Assembly (NCBI GenBank): GCA_047602295.1
Contig: JASGHP010000001.1
Location: forward strand, 1 to 64,000
Length of the DNA stretch: 64,000 nt
Direction of reading: 5' to 3'
Origin: JACMLD01 sp047602295
GTDB lineage: Bacteria; Bacteroidota; Bacteroidia; Chitinophagales; Chitinophagaceae
The position numbers were made by a program, and so were the translations under genes. Positions 26,873 through 35,177 of this stretch are shown here, piece by piece. The notes beneath the pieces are model-generated. The model was given only the letters and a program-made list of their open reading frames with translations. It was not told the origin of the DNA and searched no databases. Each line of letters starts with the position of its first letter. Position 1 is the stretch's first letter.

Positions 26873-27820
26873 ATGCGCAACTTAATGCTCGCAATTATAT
26901 ACCTGTTATCGGCTTACATTGCTACAGCGCAGTTTGCAGAAGAGCTTGTTGCTATTAAAACGTCTTCTGATTCTTTGCGTGGTGTTTTATTAGTGCCTGC
27001 TAATACCAAAACATTCTCATTGGTAATTATTGTGCCTGGTTCTGGCCCTACAGACAGAAACGGTAATAATCCACTGGGCGTAACTGCAAATAGCTATCGC
27101 ATGCTGGCTACAGCGCTGGCCAATCAGCAAATTGCCTGTTTGTTGTTCGACAAACGCGGCATTGCGGCCAGCAAAACGGCTATGGTTGCCGAAGATTCTC
27201 TGCGTTTTGATACTTATGTCCAAGACCTGCAAGCCTGGATTGCCAAATTGAAAACGGATAAGCGTGTAAAAAAAATTATCGTTGCCGGTCATAGTGAAGG
27301 ATCGCTGGTAGGCATGCTGGCTGCACAAAGATCAAAAACAGATGGCTATATATCTTTAGAAGGCCCTGCAAATAGCATAGATAAAATAATTATGCAGCAA
27401 GTGGCCGCACAACCGGAAAAAATTCAAACAGAAATAAAAAGCATTTTCAATAATTTAAGAGATGGCAAAAAACCAGACAGCGTACCACCTTATCTTATGA
27501 GTTTATTCAGGCCGGGCATACAAGCATATATGCAATCGTGGATGCAATACAGTCCCTGCAACGAAATAAAAAAGCTCAGCATCCCCGTTTTGATAGTGCA
27601 GGGTACAACAGATATACAGGTAAACGAAGAAGAAGGAAAAAAATTAGCAGCCTGCAACCCTGCAGCAATTTTTAAGCTCATTAGTGGAATGAATCATGTT
27701 CTAAAAAACAGCAGCATAGATCGCAATGAAAACATGGCCAGCTATCGCAATACTACATTGCCTGTAAATGAAGAGCTGATAACAGCCATCACAACATTTG
27801 TTAAAAACATTAACCCATAG
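26873..27820 (+). CDS. Exported alpha/beta hydrolase
   Basis: A 315-residue exported protein with signal peptide (about 1-20, YIATAQ) and an alpha/beta-hydrolase fold of the dienelactone-hydrolase/BAAT-like type. The nucleophile elbow is AGHSEGS (Ser near residue 143). The acid is probably in VQGTTDIQV and the catalytic His in SGMNHVLK. The oxyanion region is VPGSGPTDRNGNN. The substrate is unknown, with esters or peptides as candidates. The ACP phosphodiesterase gene begins 13 bases downstream on the same strand and may be co-transcribed. Confidence 0.87.
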   Translation: MRNLMLAIIYLLSAYIATAQFAEELVAIKTSSDSLRGVLLVPANTKTFSLVIIVPGSGPTDRNGNNPLGVTANSYRMLATALANQQIACLLFDKRGIAASKTAMVAEDSLRFDTYVQDLQAWIAKLKTDKRVKKIIVAGHSEGSLVGMLAAQRSKTDGYISLEGPANSIDKIIMQQVAAQPEKIQTEIKSIFNNLRDGKKPDSVPPYLMSLFRPGIQAYMQSWMQYSPCNEIKKLSIPVLIVQGTTDIQVNEEEGKKLAACNPAAIFKLISGMNHVLKNSSIDRNENMASYRNTTLPVNEELITAITTFVKNINP

Positions 27821-27833
27821 AAAATATTATTTT

Positions 27834-28427
27834 TTGAATTACCTGGCACACGCATACCTGTCTTTTAATAATCCCGAAACTGTAGTGGGCAACCTTATCA
27901 GCGATTTTGTAAAAGGAAAAAAGAAGTTTGATTTTTCTATTGGTATCCAAAAAGGCATTCAATTGCACCGGGCAATAGATGATTTTACAGATAATCATCC
28001 TGCAACAAAAGAAGCAAAAGAAATTTTCAGGCCGCAATACCGTTTGTATGCAGGTGCTTTTGTAGATGTGGTATATGATCATTACCTGGCTACAGACACC
28101 AATGAATTTTCACCAGAAAGCCTGTTAAATTTTTCTTTAAAAGTATATGAACAACTGACGCCGTTTTTGCCCACACTGCCGGAAAATTTTCAACAGATTT
28201 TTCCTTATATGCGGCAACACAACTGGCTTAATAATTATCAATATAACTGGGCCATAGAGCGTAGCATGAAAGGATTGGTAAGAAGAGCCACCTATATTTC
28301 TGAAGCAGACACGGCATTTTTTTTGTTTGAATCTAATTATCAGCATTTAAAAGATTGCTATCAGCATTTTTTCCCGGCATTAAAAAGTTTTGCAACACAG
28401 CAGTGGATGGCTGAACAAAATTTATAA
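27834..28427 (+). CDS. acpH: Acyl-carrier-protein phosphodiesterase (AcpH family)
   Basis: A 197-residue member of the ACP phosphodiesterase family, which removes the 4'-phosphopantetheine arm from ACP. The family almost always begins MNYLAHAYLS; here that sequence is encoded with TTG at 27834 as the first codon, so I start it there rather than at another TTG 12 codons upstream that would overlap the previous gene. Conserved residues include DFVKG, IQLHRAIDDFTDNH and AGAFVDVVYDHYLA, an HD-like metal-site pattern. Cytoplasmic. It follows the hydrolase gene closely. Confidence 0.88.
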   Translation: MNYLAHAYLSFNNPETVVGNLISDFVKGKKKFDFSIGIQKGIQLHRAIDDFTDNHPATKEAKEIFRPQYRLYAGAFVDVVYDHYLATDTNEFSPESLLNFSLKVYEQLTPFLPTLPENFQQIFPYMRQHNWLNNYQYNWAIERSMKGLVRRATYISEADTAFFLFESNYQHLKDCYQHFFPALKSFATQQWMAEQNL

Positions 28428-28434
28428 CAACGAT

Positions 28435-28442
28435 TATATTTG
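28435..28442 (+). promoter_or_regulatory. Candidate -7 box upstream of the DUF2911 gene
   Basis: TATATTTG, an exact TAnnTTTG match, lies 17 bases before the ATG at 28460. No matching -33 TTTG is seen, so the call rests on one element. Confidence 0.4.
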
Positions 28443-28459
28443 CACCCTAAAATTTTATC

Positions 28460-29074
28460 ATGAAAAAAGTTTTGGCAATTGGTCTTCTAATGATTGTTTT
28501 AATTGAAACAAAAGCGCAATCCCGTTTTCCGTTAATGGACAAGTCGCCGATGGACATGAGTTATTACCCGGTAAACTATCCCATCCTCCGTATACAGGAT
28601 AAGGCTTCAGAGCCAGTAGTAGCCAGGCTTATTTACAGCAGGCCGCAAAGAAATGGGCGCAATGTTTTTGGCGAATTACTGGAATACAATAAAGTTTGGA
28701 GACTTGGGGCCAATGAAGCAACAGAGATAGAATTTTATAAAGATGTAACCATTGGCAATAAACTTGTTCCTAAAGGCCGATATACTTTATACGCCATCCC
28801 TACAGAAGATAAATGGACAATCATTGTAAATAAGGAAACAGATATCTGGGGCGCATTCAAGTACGACAGTTCTAAAGACATTGTAAGAGTAGACGCTCCT
28901 GTACAAAAGCAAACCGAACCACTGGAAGCCTTTACCATGTTTTTTGAAAAAGCAAATACAGGTTTTAATATGATTGCGGCATGGGACACAGCGCTAATTG
29001 CTGTACCAATAGCTGTTTATGAAAAACCAGTAAAACCTGTTGTTGTAAAAAAACCGGTGAAAAAAGGCAAATAA
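28460..29074 (+). CDS. Exported DUF2911 protein
   Basis: A 204-residue exported protein (signal peptide about 1-19, IETKAQS) of the DUF2911 family, common in Bacteroidota. Typical blocks are seen: SRPQRNGRNVFGELLEYNKVWRLGANEATEI and GRYTLYAIPTEDKWTIIVNK. The C-terminus is a short Lys/Pro/Val-rich tail (KPVKPVVVKKPVKKGK). Function is not known for the family. Two hairpins follow: TTTTATCC/GGATAAAA at 29081-29100 and the terminator at 29126. Confidence 0.85.
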   Translation: MKKVLAIGLLMIVLIETKAQSRFPLMDKSPMDMSYYPVNYPILRIQDKASEPVVARLIYSRPQRNGRNVFGELLEYNKVWRLGANEATEIEFYKDVTIGNKLVPKGRYTLYAIPTEDKWTIIVNKETDIWGAFKYDSSKDIVRVDAPVQKQTEPLEAFTMFFEKANTGFNMIAAWDTALIAVPIAVYEKPVKPVVVKKPVKKGK

Positions 29075-29125
29075 TATTGTTTTTATCCTGTCGGATAAAA
29101 AATCATTCAAACAGATTTCATTTTT

Positions 29126-29150
29126 AGCATCCTTCGCAGGATGCTTTCTT
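29126..29150 (+). terminator. Terminator of the DUF2911 gene
   Basis: An 8-bp stem AGCATCCT / AGGATGCT (29126-29133 with 29138-29145), 4-base loop, then TTCTTATTT. It lies between convergent stops. Confidence 0.8.
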
Positions 29151-29161
29151 ATTTATTGCGG

Positions 29162-29863
29162 TTACAAATCGCCTAACTGTGGTCTTAACACAATGTCTTC
29201 CACACAAGCTTGCGGAGAAAGTTGCGATGCCGCGTATATCATAGCAGCAATATCATTGGCTTCCATAATACGCTTGGGATCTACGCCGCTGCCACTCCAT
29301 GAATCTGTATAAGCAGCACCCGGAAACACTGAAGTCACTTTAATATTATGCGGTTTCATTTCTTCACGCAGGTTTTTGGAAAACCCGTGCAAAGCAAATT
29401 TGCTAATGCTGTACGCTCCGCCATTATTATATGCATTTAAAGATGCAATAGAACACATGTTGAAGATATGCCCGCTTTTTCTTTTTATCATAGCAGGCAG
29501 TAGCACCCTGGTAAGATTATAAGCGCTGTAAAGATTGGTTTGCATCATTTCCTCTAATACGCCATCAGCTTCATTGTGTACGCTGCCGGGAATAAAGCGT
29601 CCTGCATTATTTATCAGTACATCCACATTGTATGCATTTGCCAGCACCCATTCGCCAAAATCTATAGCTTCGTTTTTTATGCTGATATCTCTTGCCTTGG
29701 CTTTTACTTTTACATTAGGATATTTAGTGAGCAACTCTTCCATAGCCTTGTACAAAGCCACCTCATTGCGTGAGCAGATAAACAGGTTGTACCCGTTTGC
29801 TGCAAAAATTTCCGCCAGCGCTTTTCCGAAACCTTTAGAAGCCCCTGTTATAATTGCATTCAT
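29162..29863 (-). CDS. Short-chain dehydrogenase/reductase (SDR)
   Basis: A 233-residue classical SDR oxidoreductase. It has the nucleotide-binding TGASKGFG at the N-terminus, the structural NNAG near residue 90, the catalytic Ser in NMCSIAS and the YxxxK pair in YSISKFALHG. The SRN after the second strand (FICSRNE) favours NADP(H). The substrate cannot be told from sequence. It is cytoplasmic and convergent with the DUF2911 gene, and the terminator of the DUF2167 gene separates it from the neighbour upstream. Confidence 0.93.
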   Translation of the reverse strand: MNAIITGASKGFGKALAEIFAANGYNLFICSRNEVALYKAMEELLTKYPNVKVKAKARDISIKNEAIDFGEWVLANAYNVDVLINNAGRFIPGSVHNEADGVLEEMMQTNLYSAYNLTRVLLPAMIKRKSGHIFNMCSIASLNAYNNGGAYSISKFALHGFSKNLREEMKPHNIKVTSVFPGAAYTDSWSGSGVDPKRIMEANDIAAMIYAASQLSPQACVEDIVLRPQLGDL

Positions 29864-29914
29864 GGTATTTGTCTTGAAATAAAACTAATAGGTAAAGGTA
29901 ATGCAGTGCAAAAT

Positions 29915-29945
29915 AAAAGCGACCGGCATTGTGCCAGTCGCTTTT
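29915..29945 (-). terminator. Terminator of the DUF2167 gene
   Basis: A 9-bp stem AAAAGCGAC / GTCGCTTTT (29915-29923 with 29937-29945) with an inner GGCA/TGCC stem; on the minus strand it ends in TTTTATTT. Confidence 0.8.
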
Positions 29946-29974
29946 ACTAATCTGAAATATTTTATAATAAACAT

Positions 29975-30946
29975 TTATGCTTCCGGTGTACTATCATCGC
30001 TTTGGGCAGGTTGATCAATTGCAAGTTCATCTTCTTTTTTCTTACCGGTGAAGAAACGTTTAATGGCTGCAAAACCACCTGCTATTCCTAACACAAGCAA
30101 TTTCCAGAATTTAAGTATTACTGCCAGGAAACCAACTTTAGCCAACACCTTTCCTGCCACCAATCCGCCAATAGTCCATGCAGCTACTTTGTCTATGCCA
30201 GAATCAAAATCTTCGTATTTATAGCCTTTATCAAACTGTGCCATCTTTAAAACTGCAGGTATGTTTTTCTTTACATCTTCCAGTTGCTCCATGGTAGCCA
30301 AAGCATTTAAACTCAATACGCCTTTGCGGCCTAATATGCGCACATCGTAATTCAATGTAGTATCTTCTTCTCCTTCTACACTGAATGCTTTCGCCCAATG
30401 CAATACTTTGTTTTGTTTATCGTAATAGGGAGTAGCAGCCCAGTTAAGCAAATGCATTTCATCCAGTCCTTGTTTTTTTCTTTCCAGGTTAGATGTTTCT
30501 GCATCCTTTTTCAACTCCGTCAGCAGTTCATCATATTTTATTTTATCAGCATCATCGTCCTTTACATAGCCCATATCATCGTAGCTTATCATAAAAGCCC
30601 AGTCAGATTGCAAACTGTTTAAATGAAAACTGTCTTTCACCAGCATGCCTAATACACTTGGGTCTGGCAGGTTGTGCCAAAGCTTCTCCAGTATATACTG
30701 GCTTTGCTGCGCATCTATAAACTTGAAACCGGCAGGTACATTCAAATGGGCAACACCATTGCTAAGTGCAATATTGCCTGTTTGGTAGTGCGTACTTTTT
30801 TCAGCCGAGTCTAGTGTTTTGAAAAGTGCATTTAGATGTTCCAGCTTTTTTTGATCTTCTGCAGAAAGGTTAGAAGTGTCTTTGTCGCCCGCATAGGTGC
30901 AAACAGTGCTAGCCATAACTGCCAGCAGCAGGATAAATTTTTTCAT
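29975..30946 (-). CDS. DUF2167 membrane-anchored protein
   Basis: A 323-residue protein of the DUF2167 family. It has a signal peptide (about 1-19, CTYAGDK), a large extracytoplasmic domain with the family blocks SWAFMISYDDMGYVKDDDADKI-like and LNYDVRILGRKGVL, and a C-terminal hydrophobic segment (about 255-292, AGKVLAKVGFLAVILKFWKLLVLGIAGGF) followed by a basic and then acidic tail. Family function is not established. It probably sits in the inner membrane with its main domain in the periplasm. Single gene with its own terminator. Confidence 0.85.
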   Translation of the reverse strand: MKKFILLLAVMASTVCTYAGDKDTSNLSAEDQKKLEHLNALFKTLDSAEKSTHYQTGNIALSNGVAHLNVPAGFKFIDAQQSQYILEKLWHNLPDPSVLGMLVKDSFHLNSLQSDWAFMISYDDMGYVKDDDADKIKYDELLTELKKDAETSNLERKKQGLDEMHLLNWAATPYYDKQNKVLHWAKAFSVEGEEDTTLNYDVRILGRKGVLSLNALATMEQLEDVKKNIPAVLKMAQFDKGYKYEDFDSGIDKVAAWTIGGLVAGKVLAKVGFLAVILKFWKLLVLGIAGGFAAIKRFFTGKKKEDELAIDQPAQSDDSTPEA

Positions 30947-31011
30947 GGAAGAGTTCTTTTTTTAGAGGTTTAGGTAAACAAGATATAAAATAAATTGTGT
31001 TCTTTTACAGC

Positions 31012-31713
31012 ATGCAGCGATATAAACATTTATTTTTTGATCTCGACCATACTTTGTGGGATTTTGAGTCTAACAGCAGGCAAACACTGGAGCATTTGTA
31101 TAGTAGCATGCAATTAAAGGATAAAGGCATAAACGATTTTGAGCTTTTTAATAATAATTATTTAATACACAACGAAAAGTTGTGGGAGCGATATAGAAAA
31201 GGATTTATAAAAGCAGAAGAACTGCGCTGGAAGAGAATGTGGCTTACTTTACTTGATTTTAAAATAGGCGATGAAAATCTTGCACGTGAAATGGGCGTAC
31301 AATTTCTTGATCTGTTGCCTACAAGAAAAATTTTATTTCCGCATGCATTGGAGATACTGCAATACCTCACCCAAAAAAAATATGTGCTGCATCTTATTAC
31401 CAATGGGTTCGAAAAAACGCAACATGCTAAATTGAAAAACTCCGGGCTGGATGCTTTTTTTAATGAAGTAATTACTTCTGAAGGCAGCAATAGTTTAAAA
31501 CCACAGAAAGCCATTTTTGAATACGCATTGCGCAAAACCAATGCTACCGTTGCAGAAAGCATTATGCTGGGTGATGACCTTGAAGCAGATATTGCAGGTG
31601 CAAGAGATGCAGGGCTCGACCAGGTTTATATTAACCACGTAAATAAACCGCTGCCCGCAATAGCACCTACTTATACTGTTACCTCTTTGAAAGAGCTGGA
31701 GAATATTTTTTGA
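31012..31713 (+). CDS. yjjG: YjjG-type HAD nucleotidase
   Basis: A 233-residue HAD-superfamily phosphatase. Motif I is FFDLDHTLWDFE (nucleophile and acid/base Asp), motif II is LITNGF, motif III Lys lies in SLKPQKAIF, and motif IV is MLGDDLEADIAGA. The long helical cap (about residues 18-95) and TLWDFE match YjjG-type noncanonical pyrimidine nucleotidases that clean up modified dUMP/dTMP. ATG 31012 is preferred over a GTG five codons upstream. It is convergent with the small secreted protein, with a palindromic element and a terminator between. Confidence 0.92.
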   Translation: MQRYKHLFFDLDHTLWDFESNSRQTLEHLYSSMQLKDKGINDFELFNNNYLIHNEKLWERYRKGFIKAEELRWKRMWLTLLDFKIGDENLAREMGVQFLDLLPTRKILFPHALEILQYLTQKKYVLHLITNGFEKTQHAKLKNSGLDAFFNEVITSEGSNSLKPQKAIFEYALRKTNATVAESIMLGDDLEADIAGARDAGLDQVYINHVNKPLPAIAPTYTVTSLKELENIF

Positions 31714-31736
31714 TTGTTTTTTTTGCTTCGCAATTT

Positions 31737-31785
31737 ATCGGCGAAGGGCTGCACCCTTGGCCGATGGATTACGCCCTTTCAGGGC
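31737..31785. repeat. Double-hairpin REP-like element
   Basis: The first hairpin is ATCGGC-g-AAGGG, loop CTGCA, CCCTT-g-GCCGAT (31737-31765). A second, GCCCT-TTC-AGGGC (31773-31785), follows after 7 bases. GC content is well above the surrounding DNA and there is no T-run, unlike the real terminator just downstream. Confidence 0.6.
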
Positions 31786-31798
31786 TTTACAAAATAAA

Positions 31799-31828
31799 AA
31801 ACCCTTTTCATTTGCATGAAAAGGGTTT
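31799..31828 (-). terminator. Terminator of the small Cys/Lys-rich gene
   Basis: A perfect 13-bp stem (31799-31811 with 31816-31828) with loop TTGC. On the minus strand it is followed by TTTTATTTT, and it also lies in the path of the convergent YjjG gene. Confidence 0.85.
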
Positions 31829-31846
31829 GTAAAAAGTTTTATCTGC

Positions 31847-32017
31847 TTAAGATTTTTTAGTCTCTGCTTTGCTGGTTTCTCCTTTGCCGCAGCATTTGCC
31901 ACCTTTGGTGCAATGCTTCTTGGTTTTTTCTTTGGTTTTTGTTTTGTCACCATCGTGTGCAAAAGCAACACCAGATACCAGGAAAGCTGCAGTAGCAAGC
32001 ATCAGTAATTTTTTCAT
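31847..32017 (-). CDS. Small secreted Lys/Cys-rich protein
   Basis: A 56-residue product. The start is ATG 32017 (MKKLLMLATAAFLVSGVAFA), which gives a perfect signal peptide cut before HDGDK; the mature peptide is only about 36 residues, highly basic, with Cys in KHCTKGGKCCGKG. The three cysteines and flanking Gly/Lys could bind metal or form disulphides. It belongs to no family I recognise, but the signal peptide, its own terminator and normal codon use argue for a real gene. Confidence 0.7.
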   Translation of the reverse strand: MKKLLMLATAAFLVSGVAFAHDGDKTKTKEKTKKHCTKGGKCCGKGETSKAETKKS

Positions 32018-32105
32018 AACGTAATATTTAAATTTTAGCGTTAACAAATATAACCTTCCCTCGGCAAAAAAGCCATAGCAGGCTGTTAAAAAATCAGCCT
32101 AAACT

Positions 32106-32762
32106 TTACAAGCTGGCCAATACGGTTACACCGCCTTGCACTACCTGGTTCAACTGCACATCTACCTTGGTGCCAACAGGCAATAGCACGTCTACACGGC
32201 TGCCAAAACGGATGAAACCCAGCTCATTTGTTTGCGTTACCTTCTGGCCTACCTGCAAATAATTAATAATGCGCTTGGCCAATGCACCAGCTATTTGTTT
32301 CACCAGTATTTCTCCTTTTGGATGGCGTATTACGGCAGAATGGCGTTCGTTCTCTGTAGAAGATTTAGGGTTCCAGGCCACCAGGTATTTGCCTTTATGA
32401 TATTGATTATATACTATTTCACCACTAACGGGATTGCGGTTTACATGCACATTGGCAGGACTCATGAAAATAGAAATCTGCAAACGCTTTTCTTTGAAGT
32501 ATTCTTCATCAAACATCTCTTCTATTACCACCACCTTGCCATCTGCAGGCGCCACTACTTTGTTCTCGTCTTTGGTAAGCTGGCGGTTGGGTATCCTGAA
32601 AAATGAAATGATAAATAAAAGCAGGCCAAACAAAACAATAAAAATAAACCAGCTTAGTGCCGGTAAGCTAAAGCTGATAAAATAAAAAGACAAAAGATTG
32701 AGTACAGCGAAAATAATAGCAGCAATAGCAATCGGTTTATAGCCTTCTTTGTGTATGTACAT
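32106..32762 (-). CDS. psd: Phosphatidylserine decarboxylase proenzyme
   Basis: A 218-residue enzyme that decarboxylates phosphatidylserine to phosphatidylethanolamine at the inner membrane. This is the short archaeal/Bacteroidota-type Psd. Two N-terminal membrane segments (about 10-30 and 34-55) precede the catalytic domain with the motif PADGKVV, the substrate-site segment FMSPANVHVNRNP, and the self-cleavage site GS (Gly187-Ser188 in IRFGSRVDV) that generates the pyruvoyl group. No phosphatidylserine synthase gene is nearby. A TATTTTTG box on the minus strand (32785-32792) may be its -7 element. Confidence 0.94.
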   Translation of the reverse strand: MYIHKEGYKPIAIAAIIFAVLNLLSFYFISFSLPALSWFIFIVLFGLLLFIISFFRIPNRQLTKDENKVVAPADGKVVVIEEMFDEEYFKEKRLQISIFMSPANVHVNRNPVSGEIVYNQYHKGKYLVAWNPKSSTENERHSAVIRHPKGEILVKQIAGALAKRIINYLQVGQKVTQTNELGFIRFGSRVDVLLPVGTKVDVQLNQVVQGGVTVLASL

Positions 32763-32928
32763 CTTAAATAAATGTAGTGAACCGCAAAAATAAGGAAATG
32801 GTAGCTCATGGAGCTGTTGTAAGTGCTAAGTTGTACGTTTTAAGTCCTTTTGCTTCGCATTCCTACCTCGCAATTAAAAACGCATCCATTTCCGCGTAAT
32901 GTTGTTTTTTAATTTTCACACTTCCACA

Positions 32929-34278
32929 TTAGCTTATGAGTTTCAATTTAGCCGGATCCCATTTAATGGCTTTCTCCTGGTAATAACTATCGTTGCAAAG
33001 CAATGCAGGGGCAGCCGCACGGTAACCAAACAAAGCATCTTCTATTACCGGCTTGCCCGTTCTGATGCCCTGCGCCCAATGATAGAAATGATCGTAATGA
33101 GCGCCTTTATAACCATCTTCTGCTTTAAACACTGTTACTTCCGGTGCTTTCATTTTTTTGCGATCATAATCTGGTGTATACTGTCGTTCTTTTAATATCT
33201 GCGCATAATTTTCTGGCGGATAAGAGAAGTTTTGGGTAAGCGTCACTTTATCCCACTCCACCGTTAATGATCCCAGGTTGCCTACTAAACGCAAAGAAGT
33301 ACCTTCTGCTGTTCCATCCACAAAATTTACACGAAGCGATAAGTTGAATGCAGGATGTGCTGCTGTCTGCGGATAATCAAACATGCCCAATAAAATATCC
33401 GGTGCTTCTCTTCCATCTTTCCAATAACGCAGGCCACCTGTTGCCATAATTTTATTAGGCCCCATAGAACTAGTGATATAATGCAGGCTGGAAAACAAAT
33501 GCACAAACAGATCTCCTGATACACCTGTTCCATAATCTTTATAGCATCTCCAGCGGAAAAATCGTTTGGGATCAAACGGTGTAGAAGGATTGTTTTTTAA
33601 GAAGCGTTTCCAATCAACTGTTTTTTCAGATGCGTCTGCAGGCATATCGTATTGCCAGGCACCGCCAGGTGTATTGCGTGCCCAAAAACCTTCTGCATAA
33701 TTCAATGTGCCAATAGCACCGGCTTCCAATAACTCCTTTGCTTTTTCATTACCCAGCGAACTCATGCCTTGGCTTCCCACCTGGAAAATAGCTTTGTTTT
33801 TTGTTTGCGCTTCCACCACAGCACTGCCTTCTGTTATATCGTGCACCATTGGTTTCTCGCAATACACCGCTTTCCCGGCATTCATGGCTGCAATAGAAAT
33901 TTCCTGGTGCCAATGGTCTGGCGTGGCTACAATTACTGCATCAATATCTTTCCTGGATAAAATCTCTTCATAACGTTTGGTAGTAAAAATATCGTTGCCA
34001 TATTTTTTCTTGATGTCATTCAGTCTGCCATCATATAAATCGCATGCAGCTACCAGTTTTATGCCTGGCACCGTAACTGCAGTGCTGGTATCTGCATTGC
34101 CCATGCCACCTGCGCCAATCAAAGCCAGTTGTATATTGTCGTTGGCACTGTACAATGGCCTTTTTAATACTACATTTTTATGCGTGGCGGCGTTTGCTAA
34201 AGAAGGCGCAATAGCGGCCCCGGCTATGCCTTTTGTAATGGTACTGATAAATTTTCTGCGAGATGGCTTTATATGCAT
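32929..34278 (-). CDS. Tat-exported Gfo/Idh/MocA-family oxidoreductase
   Basis: A 449-residue NAD(P)-dependent oxidoreductase. The start is ATG 34278, giving an N-terminus with the twin-arginine motif SRRKFIS followed by a moderately hydrophobic region (GIAGAAIAPSLANA), so it should be exported folded by the Tat system. The Rossmann loop is GAGGMGNAD and the family signature is VYCEKPMVHD (EKP). The C-terminal domain matches secreted Bacteroidota members that act on sugars or glycans. A tatC gene lies ~22 kb away in this window. The exact substrate is unknown. Confidence 0.9.
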   Translation of the reverse strand: MHIKPSRRKFISTITKGIAGAAIAPSLANAATHKNVVLKRPLYSANDNIQLALIGAGGMGNADTSTAVTVPGIKLVAACDLYDGRLNDIKKKYGNDIFTTKRYEEILSRKDIDAVIVATPDHWHQEISIAAMNAGKAVYCEKPMVHDITEGSAVVEAQTKNKAIFQVGSQGMSSLGNEKAKELLEAGAIGTLNYAEGFWARNTPGGAWQYDMPADASEKTVDWKRFLKNNPSTPFDPKRFFRWRCYKDYGTGVSGDLFVHLFSSLHYITSSMGPNKIMATGGLRYWKDGREAPDILLGMFDYPQTAAHPAFNLSLRVNFVDGTAEGTSLRLVGNLGSLTVEWDKVTLTQNFSYPPENYAQILKERQYTPDYDRKKMKAPEVTVFKAEDGYKGAHYDHFYHWAQGIRTGKPVIEDALFGYRAAAPALLCNDSYYQEKAIKWDPAKLKLIS

Positions 34279-34429
34279 AAGTAAAATAGTGGGTTGATTA
34301 GAAAGGAAGATACTGAAAAACAATCAGCCAGCTCTGTGCAAACGGTTTCGCATTTTTAAAAATGAGACACGATTTCAATCGTCTTTGATCATAGTTTTTT
34401 AATGTGCTTCTTTCTGCTCCATCTTTAGT

Positions 34430-34461
34430 TTTGAGTAATCAACTTTTGACCTTTAAATTTG
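34430..34461 (+). promoter_or_regulatory. Predicted sodA promoter
   Basis: TTTG (34430-34433) and TAAATTTG (34454-34461) with a 20-base spacer are a near-perfect Bacteroidota primary sigma promoter, 44 bases before the sodA ATG. Confidence 0.75.
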
Positions 34462-34505
34462 TTGCTCTTTACAGACAGATACATTCATACAAAAACTTAA
34501 TCATT

Positions 34506-35114
34506 ATGGCATTTACATTACCTGCGCTGCCTTATGCACACGATGCACTGGAGCCTTATATTGACACACTGACCATGCAGATACACCATGGCAAACACCA
34601 CCAGGCCTATGTTGACAATCTAAATAAAGCCATTGCCGGCACTCCTAATGAAGGAAAATCATTAGAAGAACTGGTAAAAGTAGCAGGCACCATCAGCCCC
34701 GCAGTTCGCAACAACGGTGGCGGCCATTGGAACCATACTTTCTTTTGGGAAACACTTGCCCCCAAAGCAGGTGGTACACCTACAGGAGCTTTAGCTGATG
34801 CTATTAATGCAGCTTTTGGTTCTTTCGACGCATTTAAAGAGAAATTTAATACTGCCGGTGCTACCCGTTTTGGAAGCGGATGGGCATGGCTGATTGTAAA
34901 AGATGGCAAACTGGAAGTAAGTTCTACCCCTAACCAGGATAACCCATTGATGGACGTAGCTGAAGTAAAAGGCACTCCTATTATTGGTGCCGATGTTTGG
35001 GAGCATGCTTATTACCTGAAATATCAGAATAAACGCCCTGATTATTTAGCGGCTTTCTGGAATGTGGTAAACTGGACAAAAGCAGCAGAACGTTTTGCTG
35101 CAGCTAAAAAGTAA
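34506..35114 (+). CDS. sodA: Superoxide dismutase, Mn-type (Fe/Mn family)
   Basis: A 202-residue enzyme that dismutates superoxide in the cytoplasm. Start ATG 34506 (MAFTLPALPYAHDAL) is the normal family start; the frame is open further upstream but overlaps the promoter. Metal ligands are His27, His77, Asp163 and His167 (DVWEHAYY). Gly at the position before the second ligand helix (NNGGGHWNH) together with Gln144 (PNQDNPLM) matches the MnSOD rather than the FeSOD pattern, though cambialistic use is possible. Strong promoter upstream and strong terminator downstream mark it as a monocistronic gene. Confidence 0.96.
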   Translation: MAFTLPALPYAHDALEPYIDTLTMQIHHGKHHQAYVDNLNKAIAGTPNEGKSLEELVKVAGTISPAVRNNGGGHWNHTFFWETLAPKAGGTPTGALADAINAAFGSFDAFKEKFNTAGATRFGSGWAWLIVKDGKLEVSSTPNQDNPLMDVAEVKGTPIIGADVWEHAYYLKYQNKRPDYLAAFWNVVNWTKAAERFAAAKK

Positions 35115-35133
35115 AGCAATTTTATTTATAAAG

Positions 35134-35162
35134 AATCCCGGTATATTTACCGGGATTTTTAT
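35134..35162 (+). terminator. Terminator of sodA
   Basis: A 10-bp stem AATCCCGGTA / TACCGGGATT (35134-35143 with 35148-35157), 4-base loop, followed by TTTTTATTT. Confidence 0.9.
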
Positions 35163-35177
35163 TTAAAACAATTCATT

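Noticed and set aside
31735..31998. An 87-residue minus-strand frame overlapping the small Cys/Lys-rich gene
   Set aside because: It runs through the terminator and the palindromic element, and lacks a signal peptide or conserved start; the 56-residue frame is far better supported.
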